NCBI GenBank assembly: GCA_934432885.1
Contig: CAKRYY010000014.1
Location: 1 to 61,644 of the forward strand
DNA: 61,644 bases
Direction: 5' to 3'
Source: an uncultured Lachnospiraceae bacterium
Lineage (GTDB): Bacteria; Bacillota; Clostridia; Lachnospirales; Lachnospiraceae
Made by a program: the position numbers and the translations under genes. The stretch's first letter is position 1; every line of letters starts with the position of its first letter. The notes below the pieces were generated by a model. It worked only from the letters and a program-made list of their open reading frames with translations, did not search any database and was not told where the DNA came from. Positions 10,853 through 20,086 of the stretch are shown here, piece after piece.

Positions 10853-10886
10853 AATGCTCCTGATTTTATAATCGGGAGCATTTTTT
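10853..10886 (+). terminator. Rho-independent terminator of the surface protein gene
   Basis: A 13-bp stem (AATGCTCCTGATT / AATCGGGAGCATT, one G-U pair) with a 4-nt loop is followed by six T, 13 bases after the stop codon. Confidence 0.92.
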
Positions 10887-10942
10887 GTCTGAAAAAAATC
10901 AGAAAAGTCTATGCGGATATGACAAATCCTGCAAAAAAACTC

Positions 10943-10951
10943 TGCTATACT
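10943..10951 (+). promoter_or_regulatory. Extended -10 promoter for the SpoIIE-type gene
   Basis: TGCTATACT is an extended -10 element. There is no good -35 at normal spacing. It lies about 55 bases before the start of the phosphatase gene and after the upstream terminator. Confidence 0.45.
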
Positions 10952-11006
10952 GTGTTCTTGCAAAGAGACTTTGGAAAGGTCTTGATAAAAAGAGAGGGTG
11001 GGCAGT

Positions 11007-12191
11007 ATGAGAAAAACAGAAATGGCGGAGCGGCAGATGCAGGGACTTCTGGTTTCGGATTATGGAAAAAAGAAGTTGCTTGGTTATGCGGATTCCTTTT
11101 GCAGTCTGGCAAAGACATTTACATACAGAAAAAAAGAAGAAGGAGAAGGCGCGGACAGGCAGGCGCTGCTGATGAAACGGCGGCTTCTGGAGGATAGGGA
11201 AATCCTTGCGGACAACCTGCAGGAGATTGCCCGTATCATCCGTACACTGGCGCAGGAGGAGCAGCCGCTTTATCCATTTAAGGAGAGAGAGTTGAAAAAG
11301 ATTATCCGCGCCTGCAAGGAGCAGGGAATCTTGGTACGCAGCATTTACCGTACGCAGGATGAGGTCTGCGGCATGAAGCTGGCAGTCAGCATGAAGGTGG
11401 ACGAGCGCTGCGTCATGACAGTGGAGGAAGCGGCAGAATTTTTTTCCGTCCTGTTTGACAGGCGGCTGCTTGCGGAGCGCGACAGCCTGTTTTTTCTGCC
11501 AGGGGAGTATGAGACGATCGTATTTGAGGAGGAAGCACCGTTTTGCATTCTGACCGGCATGGCAAAGGCAACGCGGGAAAATGAGACCGTATCGGGCGAT
11601 ACCTGCAGCTTTATTGAGCAGGGAAACGGCAATCTGATTATGGCGCTTTCGGATGGCATGGGCTCAGGGGAAAAGGCAATGGCGGACAGCGAGCTGGTAA
11701 TTGACCTGTTGGAGCGTTTTTCGGAAGCGGGCTTTTCGAAGGAGACGGCGGCAGAAATGATAAACGGAGTGCTGGTGGCGCGGACAGAGGAAGAAAATAT
11801 GTCTACGTTGGATGTTTGCGACATAAATCTGTATACAGGGAATTGCGAACTGCTCAAAATCGGTTCGGCGAGCACCTATATCAAGCACGGCGAAATGATA
11901 GAGCGGGTGGAGGCGGACAGTCTGCCGCTTGGTATTTTCCATAAAATCGACGTGAGCGGGCAAAAACGGCAGCTTGTGGATGGAGATTATATTATCATGG
12001 TATCGGACGGCGTTGTGGACGGCGTTGACAATGAAGAAATCTTTGAACAGGTGCTGGCGCAGATGGAGCTGCAAAGTCCACAGGAGATGGCAAATTATAT
12101 TTTGCAGTTTGTGCTTCATAAAACGATGGGGCGCGTGCAGGACGATATGACGGTGCTGGTGCTGGGACTGTGGGAAAACAGCAGGAAATAA
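11007..12191 (+). CDS. SpoIIE-family PP2C-type protein phosphatase lacking the membrane domain
   Basis: Serine phosphatase of the SpoIIE type (394 aa). In spore formers SpoIIE dephosphorylates SpoIIAA to activate sigmaF at the division septum. The N-terminal about 190 residues resemble the SpoIIE linker region. The PP2C domain follows, with GDTCSF, LSDGMGSGEKA and MVSDGVVDG carrying the metal-binding Asp residues. Canonical SpoIIE is about 800 aa with ten N-terminal membrane helices; these are absent and nothing upstream encodes them. The order spoIIE, tilS, hpt, ftsH matches the Bacillus/Clostridia arrangement, so orthology is likely. ATG 11007 is chosen over GTG 10998 because AGAGAGGG lies 8 bases before it. 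Confidence 0.82.
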   Translation: MRKTEMAERQMQGLLVSDYGKKKLLGYADSFCSLAKTFTYRKKEEGEGADRQALLMKRRLLEDREILADNLQEIARIIRTLAQEEQPLYPFKERELKKIIRACKEQGILVRSIYRTQDEVCGMKLAVSMKVDERCVMTVEEAAEFFSVLFDRRLLAERDSLFFLPGEYETIVFEEEAPFCILTGMAKATRENETVSGDTCSFIEQGNGNLIMALSDGMGSGEKAMADSELVIDLLERFSEAGFSKETAAEMINGVLVARTEEENMSTLDVCDINLYTGNCELLKIGSASTYIKHGEMIERVEADSLPLGIFHKIDVSGQKRQLVDGDYIIMVSDGVVDGVDNEEIFEQVLAQMELQSPQEMANYILQFVLHKTMGRVQDDMTVLVLGLWENSRK

Positions 12192-12248
12192 GGCAGAAGC
12201 GCCCACTGTCTGCTTGATTTTCACAGATAAATTGCGTATAGTGATACT

Positions 12249-13721
12249 ATGATTACGATGATGAAAAGGGTAAGGGATTTTATCAGGGAAAATACGATGC
12301 TGCGGCAGGGAGACACCGTTGTGGCAGGCGTTTCGGGAGGGGCGGATTCGGTCTGCCTTCTCTTTCTTTTAAAAGAGCTCAGAAGAGAGCTTTCGCTCAA
12401 TCTGCTGGCGGCGCATATTCATCACGGCATCCGCAGTGAGGCGGATAAGGACGAAGCGTATGTACAGCAGCTCTGTAAACAGTGGGAAATCCCACTGACC
12501 TGTGTTCGGGAGGATGTACAGGCGTATGCGAAGCGGCGGCACATTTCTACAGAGGAAGCCGGCAGAGAGGTGCGTTACCGCGTTTTTCGAAAGACGCTTG
12601 AGAGGGCAGGCGCGCCGGAGGGAAAGATTGCAGTTGCACACAATCAGAATGACAATGCCGAGACGGTGCTGTTTCATCTTTTGCGCGGCAGTGGACTTGC
12701 TGGACTTTCCGGTATCAGTCCTGTGCGGAATAATATCATCCGTCCGCTGCTTTGCGTTGGCAGGGCAGAAATCGAAGCGTTTCTTAATGAAAAGAACATT
12801 TCCTTTTGTATAGACCATACCAATAACGAGGATACTTATACCAGAAACCGTATCCGGCACCATATTCTTCCAGTGGCAGAGCAGGAGGTATGCGCAGGCG
12901 CCATTCAGCATATTTATGACATGAGTGTCAGAGTGCGCGGAGCGCAGGACTACCTTCGGGAAAATGCAGACAGGGCACTTCTGGCGTGCAGCAAGATGCA
13001 GGAGGATATGCTGGTATTGGATGTAAAGGCATGTCGGGCGCAGCATCCTTTTCTTTTGGGAGAAATGCTGATGCTGGCATTAGAGCGTATAGCGGGCTGC
13101 CGGAAGGATTTCACGGCGGCGCATGTGGAAATGGTGCGTGACCTGCTCTTAAAGGAGGGCAACAGGCAGTGCGACCTGCCTTATGCCATTGCCGCAAGGC
13201 GGGAATATGACAGGCTGGTACTGGAAAAGAAAAAAGAGGAGCAAGAGAAACATGCTCCGTTGGCACAGACGCTTAACGTGCCGGGAGAGATGCTTCTGGC
13301 AGATGGCAGACGGCTTATCTGCGAAATATTCCCCTTTGAAGGTCTGCAAAATCAAAATATTCCAGAAAAAACATATACGAAATGGTTTGATTATGATAAA
13401 ATAATAAGATGTCCGGTGCTCAGGACGCGGCAGATAGGAGATTATCTGGTAACCTGCAGGAGCGGCGGGAAAAAATCGCTGAAGGCGTGGATGATAGATG
13501 AAAAGATACCCAGAGCACAGCGGGAGGAGCTTTTGCTTCTGGCGGACGGAAGCCATATTATATGGGTCATCGGCAGCCGTATCAGTGAATTTTACAAAAT
13601 AGATAAAAATACAAAAAACGTATTACAGATACGAATTACAGGAGGAACTTCGGATGGCGGAGAAAATCAGGGTATTGCTGACAGAGGAAGATGTGGATGC
13701 CAGAATCAAGGCGATTGGTGA
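12249..13721 (+). CDS. tilS: tRNA(Ile)-lysidine synthetase TilS
   Basis: Modifies C34 of tRNA-Ile(CAU) to lysidine with ATP, changing its decoding from Met to Ile. The PP-loop SGGADSV at about residues 28-34 binds ATP. An N-terminal ATP-pyrophosphatase fold and a C-terminal TilS domain (IGDYLVTCRSGGKKSLKAWMID..IP) are both present, and 490 aa is normal length. No strong ribosome site precedes ATG 12249; ATG 12258 or 12261 are alternatives. The last 68 bases overlap the start of hpt in another frame, so the final roughly 20 residues (Gly-rich, from GGTSDGG) are probably a non-conserved extension. It sits in the expected place between spoIIE and hpt. Confidence 0.93.
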   Translation: MITMMKRVRDFIRENTMLRQGDTVVAGVSGGADSVCLLFLLKELRRELSLNLLAAHIHHGIRSEADKDEAYVQQLCKQWEIPLTCVREDVQAYAKRRHISTEEAGREVRYRVFRKTLERAGAPEGKIAVAHNQNDNAETVLFHLLRGSGLAGLSGISPVRNNIIRPLLCVGRAEIEAFLNEKNISFCIDHTNNEDTYTRNRIRHHILPVAEQEVCAGAIQHIYDMSVRVRGAQDYLRENADRALLACSKMQEDMLVLDVKACRAQHPFLLGEMLMLALERIAGCRKDFTAAHVEMVRDLLLKEGNRQCDLPYAIAARREYDRLVLEKKKEEQEKHAPLAQTLNVPGEMLLADGRRLICEIFPFEGLQNQNIPEKTYTKWFDYDKIIRCPVLRTRQIGDYLVTCRSGGKKSLKAWMIDEKIPRAQREELLLLADGSHIIWVIGSRISEFYKIDKNTKNVLQIRITGGTSDGGENQGIADRGRCGCQNQGDW

Positions 13722-14184
13722 ACAGATTAGCAGGGACTATGCCGGTAAACAGGTGCATCTGGTATGTGTGCTTAAGGGCGGCAGCTTTTTTATGTGCGAG
13801 CTTGCAAAGCGGATTTCCCTTCCGGTATCACTTGATTTCATGTCTGTATCAAGCTACGGCAGTGAGACAAAATCCAGTGGTGTTGTCAAGATTATAAAGG
13901 ACTTAGACGAACCGTTAAAGGATAAAGAAGTAATTATTATTGAAGATATTGTGGATTCCGGACGCACCCTCAGCTATCTGATGGAAATGTTAAAGGACAG
14001 AGGACCGAAGAGCCTTGCGCTGTGCACGCTTCTTGATAAGCCGGAGCGACGCGTGGTGGAAGTAAAGGTGGACTACACAGGTTTCCAGATTCCGGATGAG
14101 TTTGTCGTGGGCTATGGACTGGATTATGACCAGAGATACCGCAACCTGCCGTACATCGGCGTTGTGGAGCTGGATGAGAATTAG
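13654..14184 (+). CDS. hpt: Hypoxanthine phosphoribosyltransferase
   Basis: Purine salvage enzyme: converts hypoxanthine or guanine plus PRPP to IMP or GMP in the cytoplasm. The PRPP-binding loop VIIIEDIVDSGRTL is near residues 91-104, and the family length (176 aa) is normal. The start is fixed by AGGAGG at 13640-13645, inside tilS, 8 bases before ATG. The overlap with tilS suggests translational coupling. ftsH follows in the same direction. Confidence 0.96.
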   Translation: MAEKIRVLLTEEDVDARIKAIGEQISRDYAGKQVHLVCVLKGGSFFMCELAKRISLPVSLDFMSVSSYGSETKSSGVVKIIKDLDEPLKDKEVIIIEDIVDSGRTLSYLMEMLKDRGPKSLALCTLLDKPERRVVEVKVDYTGFQIPDEFVVGYGLDYDQRYRNLPYIGVVELDEN

Positions 14185-14223
14185 AATAGATAAAGCAATG
14201 AAACGCTTGCAGGAGGAAAAACA

Positions 14224-16044
14224 TTGAGTAAAAGCGGCAAAAGCCTGAATACTTATTTTATTGTAATTCTGATTCTGCTGGGGCTGACTTTTTTCATCAG
14301 TACGTTAAGTGAAAAGCAGGAGGTTTACACCAAAGCGGAGCTGACGGCTGATTTGGAGCAGGGCAGGGTTACGCATGCGGAGATTCAGCCGAATCGGGAG
14401 ACCCCGACGGGTGCTGTGAAGGTAACCTTTGCAGACGGCAGTACGAAGGTTGCCTATGTATCGGATGTAAAGGAAATGGAAGCTCTGCTTTCTCAGTACA
14501 AGATAGACCCGATTATGCACGATGTGCCGAAGGAAAACTGGTTTATTACCTATATGCTTCCGATGCTGATTGTGCTGATTATCGGCGTATTCTTCTTTGT
14601 AATGATGAATTCCCAGAATTCGGGCAGCAATGGTAAGATGATGAATTTCGGAAAGAGCAGGGCGAGACTCTCTCTGGGCGAAGGCAAGATTACCTTAAAG
14701 GATGTGGCTGGATTACAGGAAGAAAAAGAAGAACTGGAAGAAATCATTGAATTTTTAAAGGAACCGGCAAAATTTACCAAGGTGGGAGCGCGGATTCCGA
14801 AGGGCGTTCTGCTGGAGGGCGCTCCAGGAACTGGTAAAACACTGCTTGCAAAGGCGGTTGCTGGAGAGGCAGGTGTTCCCTTCTTCAGCATTTCCGGGTC
14901 TGATTTTGTGGAAATGTTTGTCGGTGTGGGTGCATCCCGTGTCCGGGATCTGTTTTTAAATGCAAAGCACAATGCGCCCTGTATCGTATTTATTGATGAA
15001 ATTGACGCAGTAGCGAGACGGCGTGGAACCGGAATGGGCGGCGGGCATGATGAGCGCGAGCAGACCCTGAACCAGCTTCTGGTGGAGATGGACGGCTTTG
15101 GTGTCAACGAGGGCATTATCGTTATGGCTGCGACAAACCGTGTAGATATTCTCGACCCGGCTATCCTGCGTCCGGGCAGATTTGACCGGAAGATAACCGT
15201 AAGTGCGCCGGATGTGCGTGGCAGAGAGGATATTTTAAAGGTACACGCAAAGAATAAGCCGCTGGGTGACGATGTGGATTTAAAACAGATTGCGCAGACA
15301 ACGGCGGGCTTTACCGGCGCTGATCTGGAAAATCTTTTAAATGAAGCGGCGATTGTCGCTGCCAAGCAGAACCGGAGCTTTATCCGGCAGGCGGACATCA
15401 AGAAAGCGTTTATCAAGGTCGGCATTGGCTCTGAAAAGAGGAGCCGCCTTATCTCAGATAAAGAAAAGAAAATCACGGCATATCATGAAGCTGGGCATGC
15501 AATTCTTTTCCATGTGCTGCCCGATGTGGGACCGGTATATACTGTTTCCATCATTCCGACAGGAATCGGTGCGGCAGGCTATACGATGCCGCTGCCTGAA
15601 AAGGATGAAATGTTCATGACCAAGGGACAGATGATGCAGGAAATCATGGTGTCTCTGGGCGGACGGATTGCAGAGGAAATTATTTTCGGCGATATTACTA
15701 CAGGCGCTTCCAGCGACATCAAAAAGGCAACGAAGCTGGCGCGTAAGATGGTAACGCGGTTTGGTATGTCAGAGCAGATTGGTTTAATCAGCTATGATGA
15801 TGATGACGATGAGGTGTTCATCGGACGTGACCTTGCGCATACGCGCAGTCATGGCGAGGCGGTTACAAACGAAATAGATGCGGAAGTCAAGTGCATGATT
15901 GATGAGTGCTATGCAAGGGCAAAGAAGATTATACAGGAGTATGACGGCGTGCTGCATGGCTGCGCAGAGCTGCTTCTTGAGAAGGAAAAGATTTCCAGGG
16001 ATGAATTTGAGGCACTTTTTGTCGATAATGAACAAAAACAATAG
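14224..16044 (+). CDS. ftsH: ATP-dependent zinc metalloprotease FtsH
   Basis: Membrane-anchored AAA+ protease that degrades misfolded membrane proteins and short-lived regulators. It has two membrane helices (about residues 9-27 and 106-127) flanking an extracytoplasmic loop, Walker A GAPGTGKT near 199, Walker B VFIDEID, and the zinc site HEAGH near 421. It is 606 aa. The start is TTG at 14224: AGGAGG at 14211-14216 is 7 bases upstream and no ATG is placed as well. An acidic stretch (SYDDDDDE) near residue 520 is a local peculiarity. Confidence 0.96.
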   Translation: MSKSGKSLNTYFIVILILLGLTFFISTLSEKQEVYTKAELTADLEQGRVTHAEIQPNRETPTGAVKVTFADGSTKVAYVSDVKEMEALLSQYKIDPIMHDVPKENWFITYMLPMLIVLIIGVFFFVMMNSQNSGSNGKMMNFGKSRARLSLGEGKITLKDVAGLQEEKEELEEIIEFLKEPAKFTKVGARIPKGVLLEGAPGTGKTLLAKAVAGEAGVPFFSISGSDFVEMFVGVGASRVRDLFLNAKHNAPCIVFIDEIDAVARRRGTGMGGGHDEREQTLNQLLVEMDGFGVNEGIIVMAATNRVDILDPAILRPGRFDRKITVSAPDVRGREDILKVHAKNKPLGDDVDLKQIAQTTAGFTGADLENLLNEAAIVAAKQNRSFIRQADIKKAFIKVGIGSEKRSRLISDKEKKITAYHEAGHAILFHVLPDVGPVYTVSIIPTGIGAAGYTMPLPEKDEMFMTKGQMMQEIMVSLGGRIAEEIIFGDITTGASSDIKKATKLARKMVTRFGMSEQIGLISYDDDDDEVFIGRDLAHTRSHGEAVTNEIDAEVKCMIDECYARAKKIIQEYDGVLHGCAELLLEKEKISRDEFEALFVDNEQKQ

Positions 16045-16096
16045 CAAGAAATTGTGATATTTGTGGAAAGCGGGTATAGACTTTTTACAAGACCTC

Positions 16097-16105
16097 TGAT
16101 ATTAT
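16097..16105 (+). promoter_or_regulatory. Possible extended -10 promoter followed by a C9 tract
   Basis: TGATATTAT is an extended -10. About 12 bases downstream lies an uninterrupted run of nine C (16117-16125) in an AT-rich context, so the run would be near the 5' end of the transcript. The terminator hairpin at 16178-16210 follows. No clear -35. Confidence 0.35.
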
Positions 16106-16177
16106 ACTTCTTGTAACCCCCCCCCAATACATTATAAAGTTTTTTGCTATACCCCATAAGAAAGAAATACCTTCTCT

Positions 16178-16210
16178 AAAAAAGACAGCGACCGAAATGC
16201 TGTCTTTTTT
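16178..16210 (+). terminator. Terminator or attenuator between ftsH and the GH13 gene
   Basis: A perfect 12-bp stem AAAAAAGACAGC / GCTGTCTTTTTT with a 9-nt loop ends in a T run. It is 134 bases after ftsH and about 55 bases before the next start codon. It either ends ftsH transcripts or, if 16097-16105 is a real promoter, attenuates the next gene. Confidence 0.88.
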
Positions 16211-16265
16211 ACATTACTTAATATTTTATATTTCCGCAGATTTCTCGAAAAGGAGAAAGTATGAT

Positions 16266-18395
16266 ATGGATTTAGAACGTTTTTTGAAAGCGCAGCAGCA
16301 ACAGGAATACATTTCCAATATGCGTCCCGTTTTTCGGAAAAGAGCGCTTTTCAGTGATACTACTGAAAATTATGTAATTCCACAGGAGCCAAGACCTTAT
16401 GAGGAAATTACGATACGTTTCCGGAGTGCGAAGGATAATATTGACAGAGTTTATTTTGTACATGCAGGACAGAAAGAGCTGATGCTGTTTGAAAGCACAG
16501 ATGGAGAATTTGATTATTATTCTGTACCGGTGCAGCTTGAAAACGAACTTCTGGCCTATTATTTTGAAATAGAATGTGGACATATTGACTGCTGTTATGA
16601 TATGCGGGGAACCGTCAGGGAGGCGGACGAACGTTTCTATTTCCGTATTTATCCCGGTTTTTCTACGCCGTCATGGGCGAAGGGGGCGGTCATCTATCAG
16701 ATTTTTGTAGATCGCTTCTGCAATGGCGATGAGACAAATGATGTGCAGACTGGAGAGTATTGTTACATCGGCGAGCCTGTGGTAAAGGCAAATGATTGGA
16801 ATGATTATCCTGACAGCATGGATGTACGCCGGTTTTACGGTGGTGATTTGCAGGGCGTGATGGATAAGCTTGATTATTTGCAGGATTTGGGCGTTGAGGT
16901 CATCTATCTGAATCCGATTTTTGTATCACCGTCGAATCATAAATATGATATTCAGGATTATGATTATATTGACCCTCATTTTGGAAGGATTGTAAAAGAA
17001 GAAGGCGAGCTGCTTGGCGAAGGCCAGAGAGAAAACCGCTTTGCAGGGCGCTATATTACCAGAGTGACGGATAAGGAAAATCTCGAGGCAAGCAATGCGC
17101 TGTTTGCGCAGCTTGTGAAGGAGGCGCATAAGCGCGGTATCCGGGTAATTCTGGACGGCGTATTCAATCACTGCGGTTCGTTTAATAAATGGTTGGACCG
17201 TGAGCGCATTTATGAAAATGCAGAAGGCTATCAGAAGGGCGCTTATGTTGATGCGAACAGTCCCTATCGTGGATTTTTCCATTTTTATGAAAATAGATGG
17301 CCTTATAATCATACCTACGACGGCTGGTGGGGACATGATACACTGCCAAAGCTGAATTATGAAGGCTCCAGAGAGCTGTATGACTATATTATGCGGATTG
17401 CGGCAAAATGGGTGTCGGAGCCATACTGCGCAGATGGCTGGCGGTTGGATGTGGCAGCGGATTTGGGACACAGCCCGGAGATGAACCACAGATTTTGGCA
17501 GGATTTCAGAAGGGCGGTCAAGACGGCAAACCCGGACGCACTGATTGTTGCGGAGCATTACGGAAATCCGGAGAGCTGGCTGCATGGAAATGAATGGGAT
17601 ACCGTAATGAATTACGATGCTTTTATGGAGCCGGTGTCATGGTTTTTTACTGGTATGCAGAAGCACAGTGACGACCATAGAGGCGACCTGTATGGAAATG
17701 CCTTCAGCTTTTGGGAGGCAATGAAATACCATAATGCGGACTATACGATGCCGTCGTGGCAGACAGCGATGAACGAGTTGTCAAACCATGACCATTCCCG
17801 CTTCCTGACAAGGACGAACAGGAAGGTTGGCAGGACCAATACCCTTGGCCCCAAAGCGGCGGAAGAGGGCGTTAATAAGGCGGTATTCCGCGAAGCGGTG
17901 CTGTTCCAGATGACATGGATCGGTGCACCGACGATTTATTATGGCGATGAGGCGGGTGTGTGCGGTTTTACTGACCCGGATAACCGCAGAACCTATCCCT
18001 GGGGACATGAGGATAAGGAACTGATTGCTTTCCACAAAGAAATGATTGCCATTCATAAAGAGAATAAGGAGCTTAAGACGGGCTCACTTATGGGGCTGTA
18101 TGGAGATTATAATTTCCTCGCCTATGGCAGATTCGATGAAAAGGAAGCCTGTCTGGTGCTGATTAACAATAACGATACGCCCTTGGAGAAGGAATTCAGT
18201 GTCTGGGAAGCAGGCGTGGCGAGGGATGCTATTTTGGAGCGGCTGATTTTAACGCAGGCGGAGGGCTTTACGACACAGGCGGAGTATTATCCGGTAAAGG
18301 CAGGCGTTTTGTCCATAACGATGCCGCCAACCTCTGCAATGGTGCTCAAATATAAAAAGAAGGAAACAAAGAATTTCTTGCAATTCAAGCTGTAA
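16266..18395 (+). CDS. GH13 neopullulanase/cyclomaltodextrinase-type enzyme
   Basis: Cytoplasmic alpha-glucan hydrolase (709 aa) acting on maltodextrins or cyclodextrins. The N-terminal about 145 residues form a CBM34-like domain, followed by the GH13 barrel. Conserved regions: DGVFNH (about 296), GWRLDV with the catalytic Asp (about 390), VAEHYG with the acid/base Glu (about 428), NHDHSR (about 506). No signal peptide is seen. ATG 16266 is chosen because AGGAG at 16251-16255 is 10 bases upstream and the longer frame would start inside the terminator. tRNA-Tyr follows. Exact substrate is not readable from sequence. Confidence 0.9.
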   Translation: MDLERFLKAQQQQEYISNMRPVFRKRALFSDTTENYVIPQEPRPYEEITIRFRSAKDNIDRVYFVHAGQKELMLFESTDGEFDYYSVPVQLENELLAYYFEIECGHIDCCYDMRGTVREADERFYFRIYPGFSTPSWAKGAVIYQIFVDRFCNGDETNDVQTGEYCYIGEPVVKANDWNDYPDSMDVRRFYGGDLQGVMDKLDYLQDLGVEVIYLNPIFVSPSNHKYDIQDYDYIDPHFGRIVKEEGELLGEGQRENRFAGRYITRVTDKENLEASNALFAQLVKEAHKRGIRVILDGVFNHCGSFNKWLDRERIYENAEGYQKGAYVDANSPYRGFFHFYENRWPYNHTYDGWWGHDTLPKLNYEGSRELYDYIMRIAAKWVSEPYCADGWRLDVAADLGHSPEMNHRFWQDFRRAVKTANPDALIVAEHYGNPESWLHGNEWDTVMNYDAFMEPVSWFFTGMQKHSDDHRGDLYGNAFSFWEAMKYHNADYTMPSWQTAMNELSNHDHSRFLTRTNRKVGRTNTLGPKAAEEGVNKAVFREAVLFQMTWIGAPTIYYGDEAGVCGFTDPDNRRTYPWGHEDKELIAFHKEMIAIHKENKELKTGSLMGLYGDYNFLAYGRFDEKEACLVLINNNDTPLEKEFSVWEAGVARDAILERLILTQAEGFTTQAEYYPVKAGVLSITMPPTSAMVLKYKKKETKNFLQFKL

Positions 18396-18443
18396 TATGC
18401 TACATTCAGTAGTGGCGGGAGCTGTAGGCACAGCGACCGGTAT

Positions 18444-18525
18444 GGATGGATTCCCGAGTGGCCAAAGGGGACAGACTGTAAATCTGCTGCAAATTGCTTC
18501 GGTGGTTCGAATCCACCTCCATCCA
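18444..18525 (+). tRNA. tRNA-Tyr (anticodon GTA)
   Basis: Class II tRNA of 82 nt with a long variable arm. Acceptor GGATGGA pairs with TCCATCC, discriminator A. The anticodon loop CTGTAAA gives GTA. The T arm GGTGG-TTCGAAT-CCACC is complete. CCA is not encoded. Confidence 0.96.
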
Positions 18526-18541
18526 TTTCGCAAAAGAGAGG

Positions 18542-18579
18542 ACAACGCTGTACCTGTAAGGGGTAGAGCGTTGTTTTTT
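18542..18579 (+). terminator. Terminator of tRNA-Tyr
   Basis: Stem ACAACGCT / AGCGTTGT with a 17-nt loop, then a T run. The T run is also the start of the 23-bp inverted repeat at 18571-18620. Confidence 0.8.
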
Positions 18580-18620
18580 GTAAAAGGAAATTCAGGAGAA
18601 TTTCCTTTTACAAAAAACAA
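18571..18620. repeat. Perfect 23-bp inverted repeat
   Basis: Arms 18571-18593 and 18598-18620 are exact reverse complements with a 4-base loop (AGGA). The left arm overlaps the T tract of the preceding terminator, so the two RNA structures cannot form fully at once. The right side ends in an A run, so on the minus strand it reads as a terminator as well. Confidence 0.9.
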
Positions 18621-18677
18621 GATGCACAGCTCGCGGAGATGAATTTTGCCTTACAGGCACCGCTCGCGCGCAGGTGG

Positions 18678-18703
18678 AGAATCCTGCAAGCAGGATTCTT
18701 TTT
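18678..18703 (+). terminator. Terminator-like hairpin before the second GH13 gene
   Basis: A perfect 9-bp stem AGAATCCTG / CAGGATTCT, loop CAAG, then five T. It lies about 33 bases before the predicted start at 18736, so it may act as an attenuator of that gene. Confidence 0.75.
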
Positions 18704-18735
18704 ATAAAATAAAAGCCGGAATGGCGGAAAGAGTG

Positions 18736-20052
18736 ATGTTTATGTGGTATGAAGAAGCGGTAGTTTATCAGATTTATCCATTAGGACTTTGCGGTGCGCC
18801 CCTGACAAATGATGGGGTATGTGAATCCCGTATCCTGCGGATTCTGGACTGGGTAGAGCATATCAAGAAGCTGGGCGCGACCTGTGTTTTGTTTAATCCG
18901 CTGTTTGAGAGTGACGCGCATGGATATGATACACGCGATTATAATAAAATAGACTGTCGTCTTGGCACAGAGGAGGATTTTAAGAAGGTTTGCACCGCGC
19001 TGCATGAAGCGGACCTGAAGATTATGCTGGATGGCGTCTTTAATCATGTAGGACGCGGCTTCTGGGCATTCCGCGATGTGCAGGAAAAGAAGTGGGACAG
19101 TCCGTATAAGGACTGGTTTCATATCTCCTTTGACGGCAATACGAACTATAATGACGGTTTCTGGTATGAGAGCTGGGAAGGCTGTAATGAGCTGGTAAAG
19201 CTGAACCTGCGCCACCCGGATGTGAGAAAGCATCTTTTTGATGCGGTTGAAAGTTGGGTGCAGAAATATGACATTGACGGCTTGCGGCTGGATGTTGCAT
19301 ATTGTCTGGATCTGGATTTCCTGTCGGCGCTCCGTCATAAGACGCAGGAGTTAAAACAGGATTTTGTGCTGATGGGTGAAACGCTGCATGGCGATTATAA
19401 CCGTTGGATGAATGAAAATGGCTGTCACAGCGTAACGAATTATGAGTGCTACAAGGGGCTGTATTCCAGCTTTAATACGAAAAATATGCACGAAATTGCC
19501 TATAGTCTGAATCGGCAGTTTGGTTTGGAACAGTGGTGCATTTACAGAGGAAAGCATCTGCTCAGCTTTGCTGATAACCATGATGTGAGCCGGATCGCAA
19601 CCATTCTTTCTGAAAAGCAGATGCTAAAGCCGCTCTATGGACTTTTGTTCGGTATGCCGGGCGTGCCAAGCATCTATTATGGAAGTGAATGGGGAATGGA
19701 AGGCGATAAAAAGAATGGCGACCCTTCCCTGCGACCGGCGGTGGAAAAGCCCGAGGAAAATGAGCTGACAGAGTGGATAACTGCGCTTGCAAAAGCAAAG
19801 ACTGGCAGTCCTGCGCTGAATTATGGCAGCTATCGGAATCTCGTCGTGCAGCCTGCGCAGCTTATCTTTGAGCGCGAAACGGATGGCGAGCGCGTAATTG
19901 TTGCCGTAAATGCAGACGGCACCCCGTATCATGCGGATTTTGATGCAAGGTCAGGGCAGGCAGTGGATTTGATTACAGGAGAGCTGCACGATTTTGGAGG
20001 AGGCAGCGATTTGCCGCCTTATTCCTGTGCATTTTGGAAGACGGAGAGGTAG
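18736..20052 (+). CDS. GH13 alpha-amylase family enzyme
   Basis: Intracellular alpha-glucan-active enzyme of about 438 aa, with no signal peptide. It begins directly with the barrel (MWYEEAVVYQIYPLG). Conserved regions: MLDGVFNHVG (about 97), GLRLDVAYCL with the nucleophile Asp (about 181), LMGETLHG with the Glu (about 211), FADNHDVSRI (about 277). Starts at ATG 18736 or 18742; GGAAAG precedes them. Further upstream in-frame codons run through the hairpin at 18678-18703 and are unlikely to be coding. Substrate range is uncertain (maltogenic or cyclomaltodextrinase-like). Confidence 0.88.
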   Translation: MFMWYEEAVVYQIYPLGLCGAPLTNDGVCESRILRILDWVEHIKKLGATCVLFNPLFESDAHGYDTRDYNKIDCRLGTEEDFKKVCTALHEADLKIMLDGVFNHVGRGFWAFRDVQEKKWDSPYKDWFHISFDGNTNYNDGFWYESWEGCNELVKLNLRHPDVRKHLFDAVESWVQKYDIDGLRLDVAYCLDLDFLSALRHKTQELKQDFVLMGETLHGDYNRWMNENGCHSVTNYECYKGLYSSFNTKNMHEIAYSLNRQFGLEQWCIYRGKHLLSFADNHDVSRIATILSEKQMLKPLYGLLFGMPGVPSIYYGSEWGMEGDKKNGDPSLRPAVEKPEENELTEWITALAKAKTGSPALNYGSYRNLVVQPAQLIFERETDGERVIVAVNADGTPYHADFDARSGQAVDLITGELHDFGGGSDLPPYSCAFWKTER

Positions 20053-20063
20053 CTGCCTCTCCG
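20042..20063. other. Hairpin at the end of the GH13 gene
   Basis: A perfect 8-bp stem CGGAGAGG / CCTCTCCG with loop TAGCTG spans the stop codon. No T run follows, so it is not a classical terminator. It could protect RNA 3' ends at this convergent junction with the SdpI-like gene. Confidence 0.4.
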
Positions 20064-20086
20064 CCACACCCTGAAAGATATAGAAT

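Noticed and set aside
12249..13721. tilS as a frameshifted gene because it overlaps hpt by 68 bases
   Set aside because: All catalytic and C-terminal parts are in frame; only a short tail is extra, so the overlap is more likely normal.
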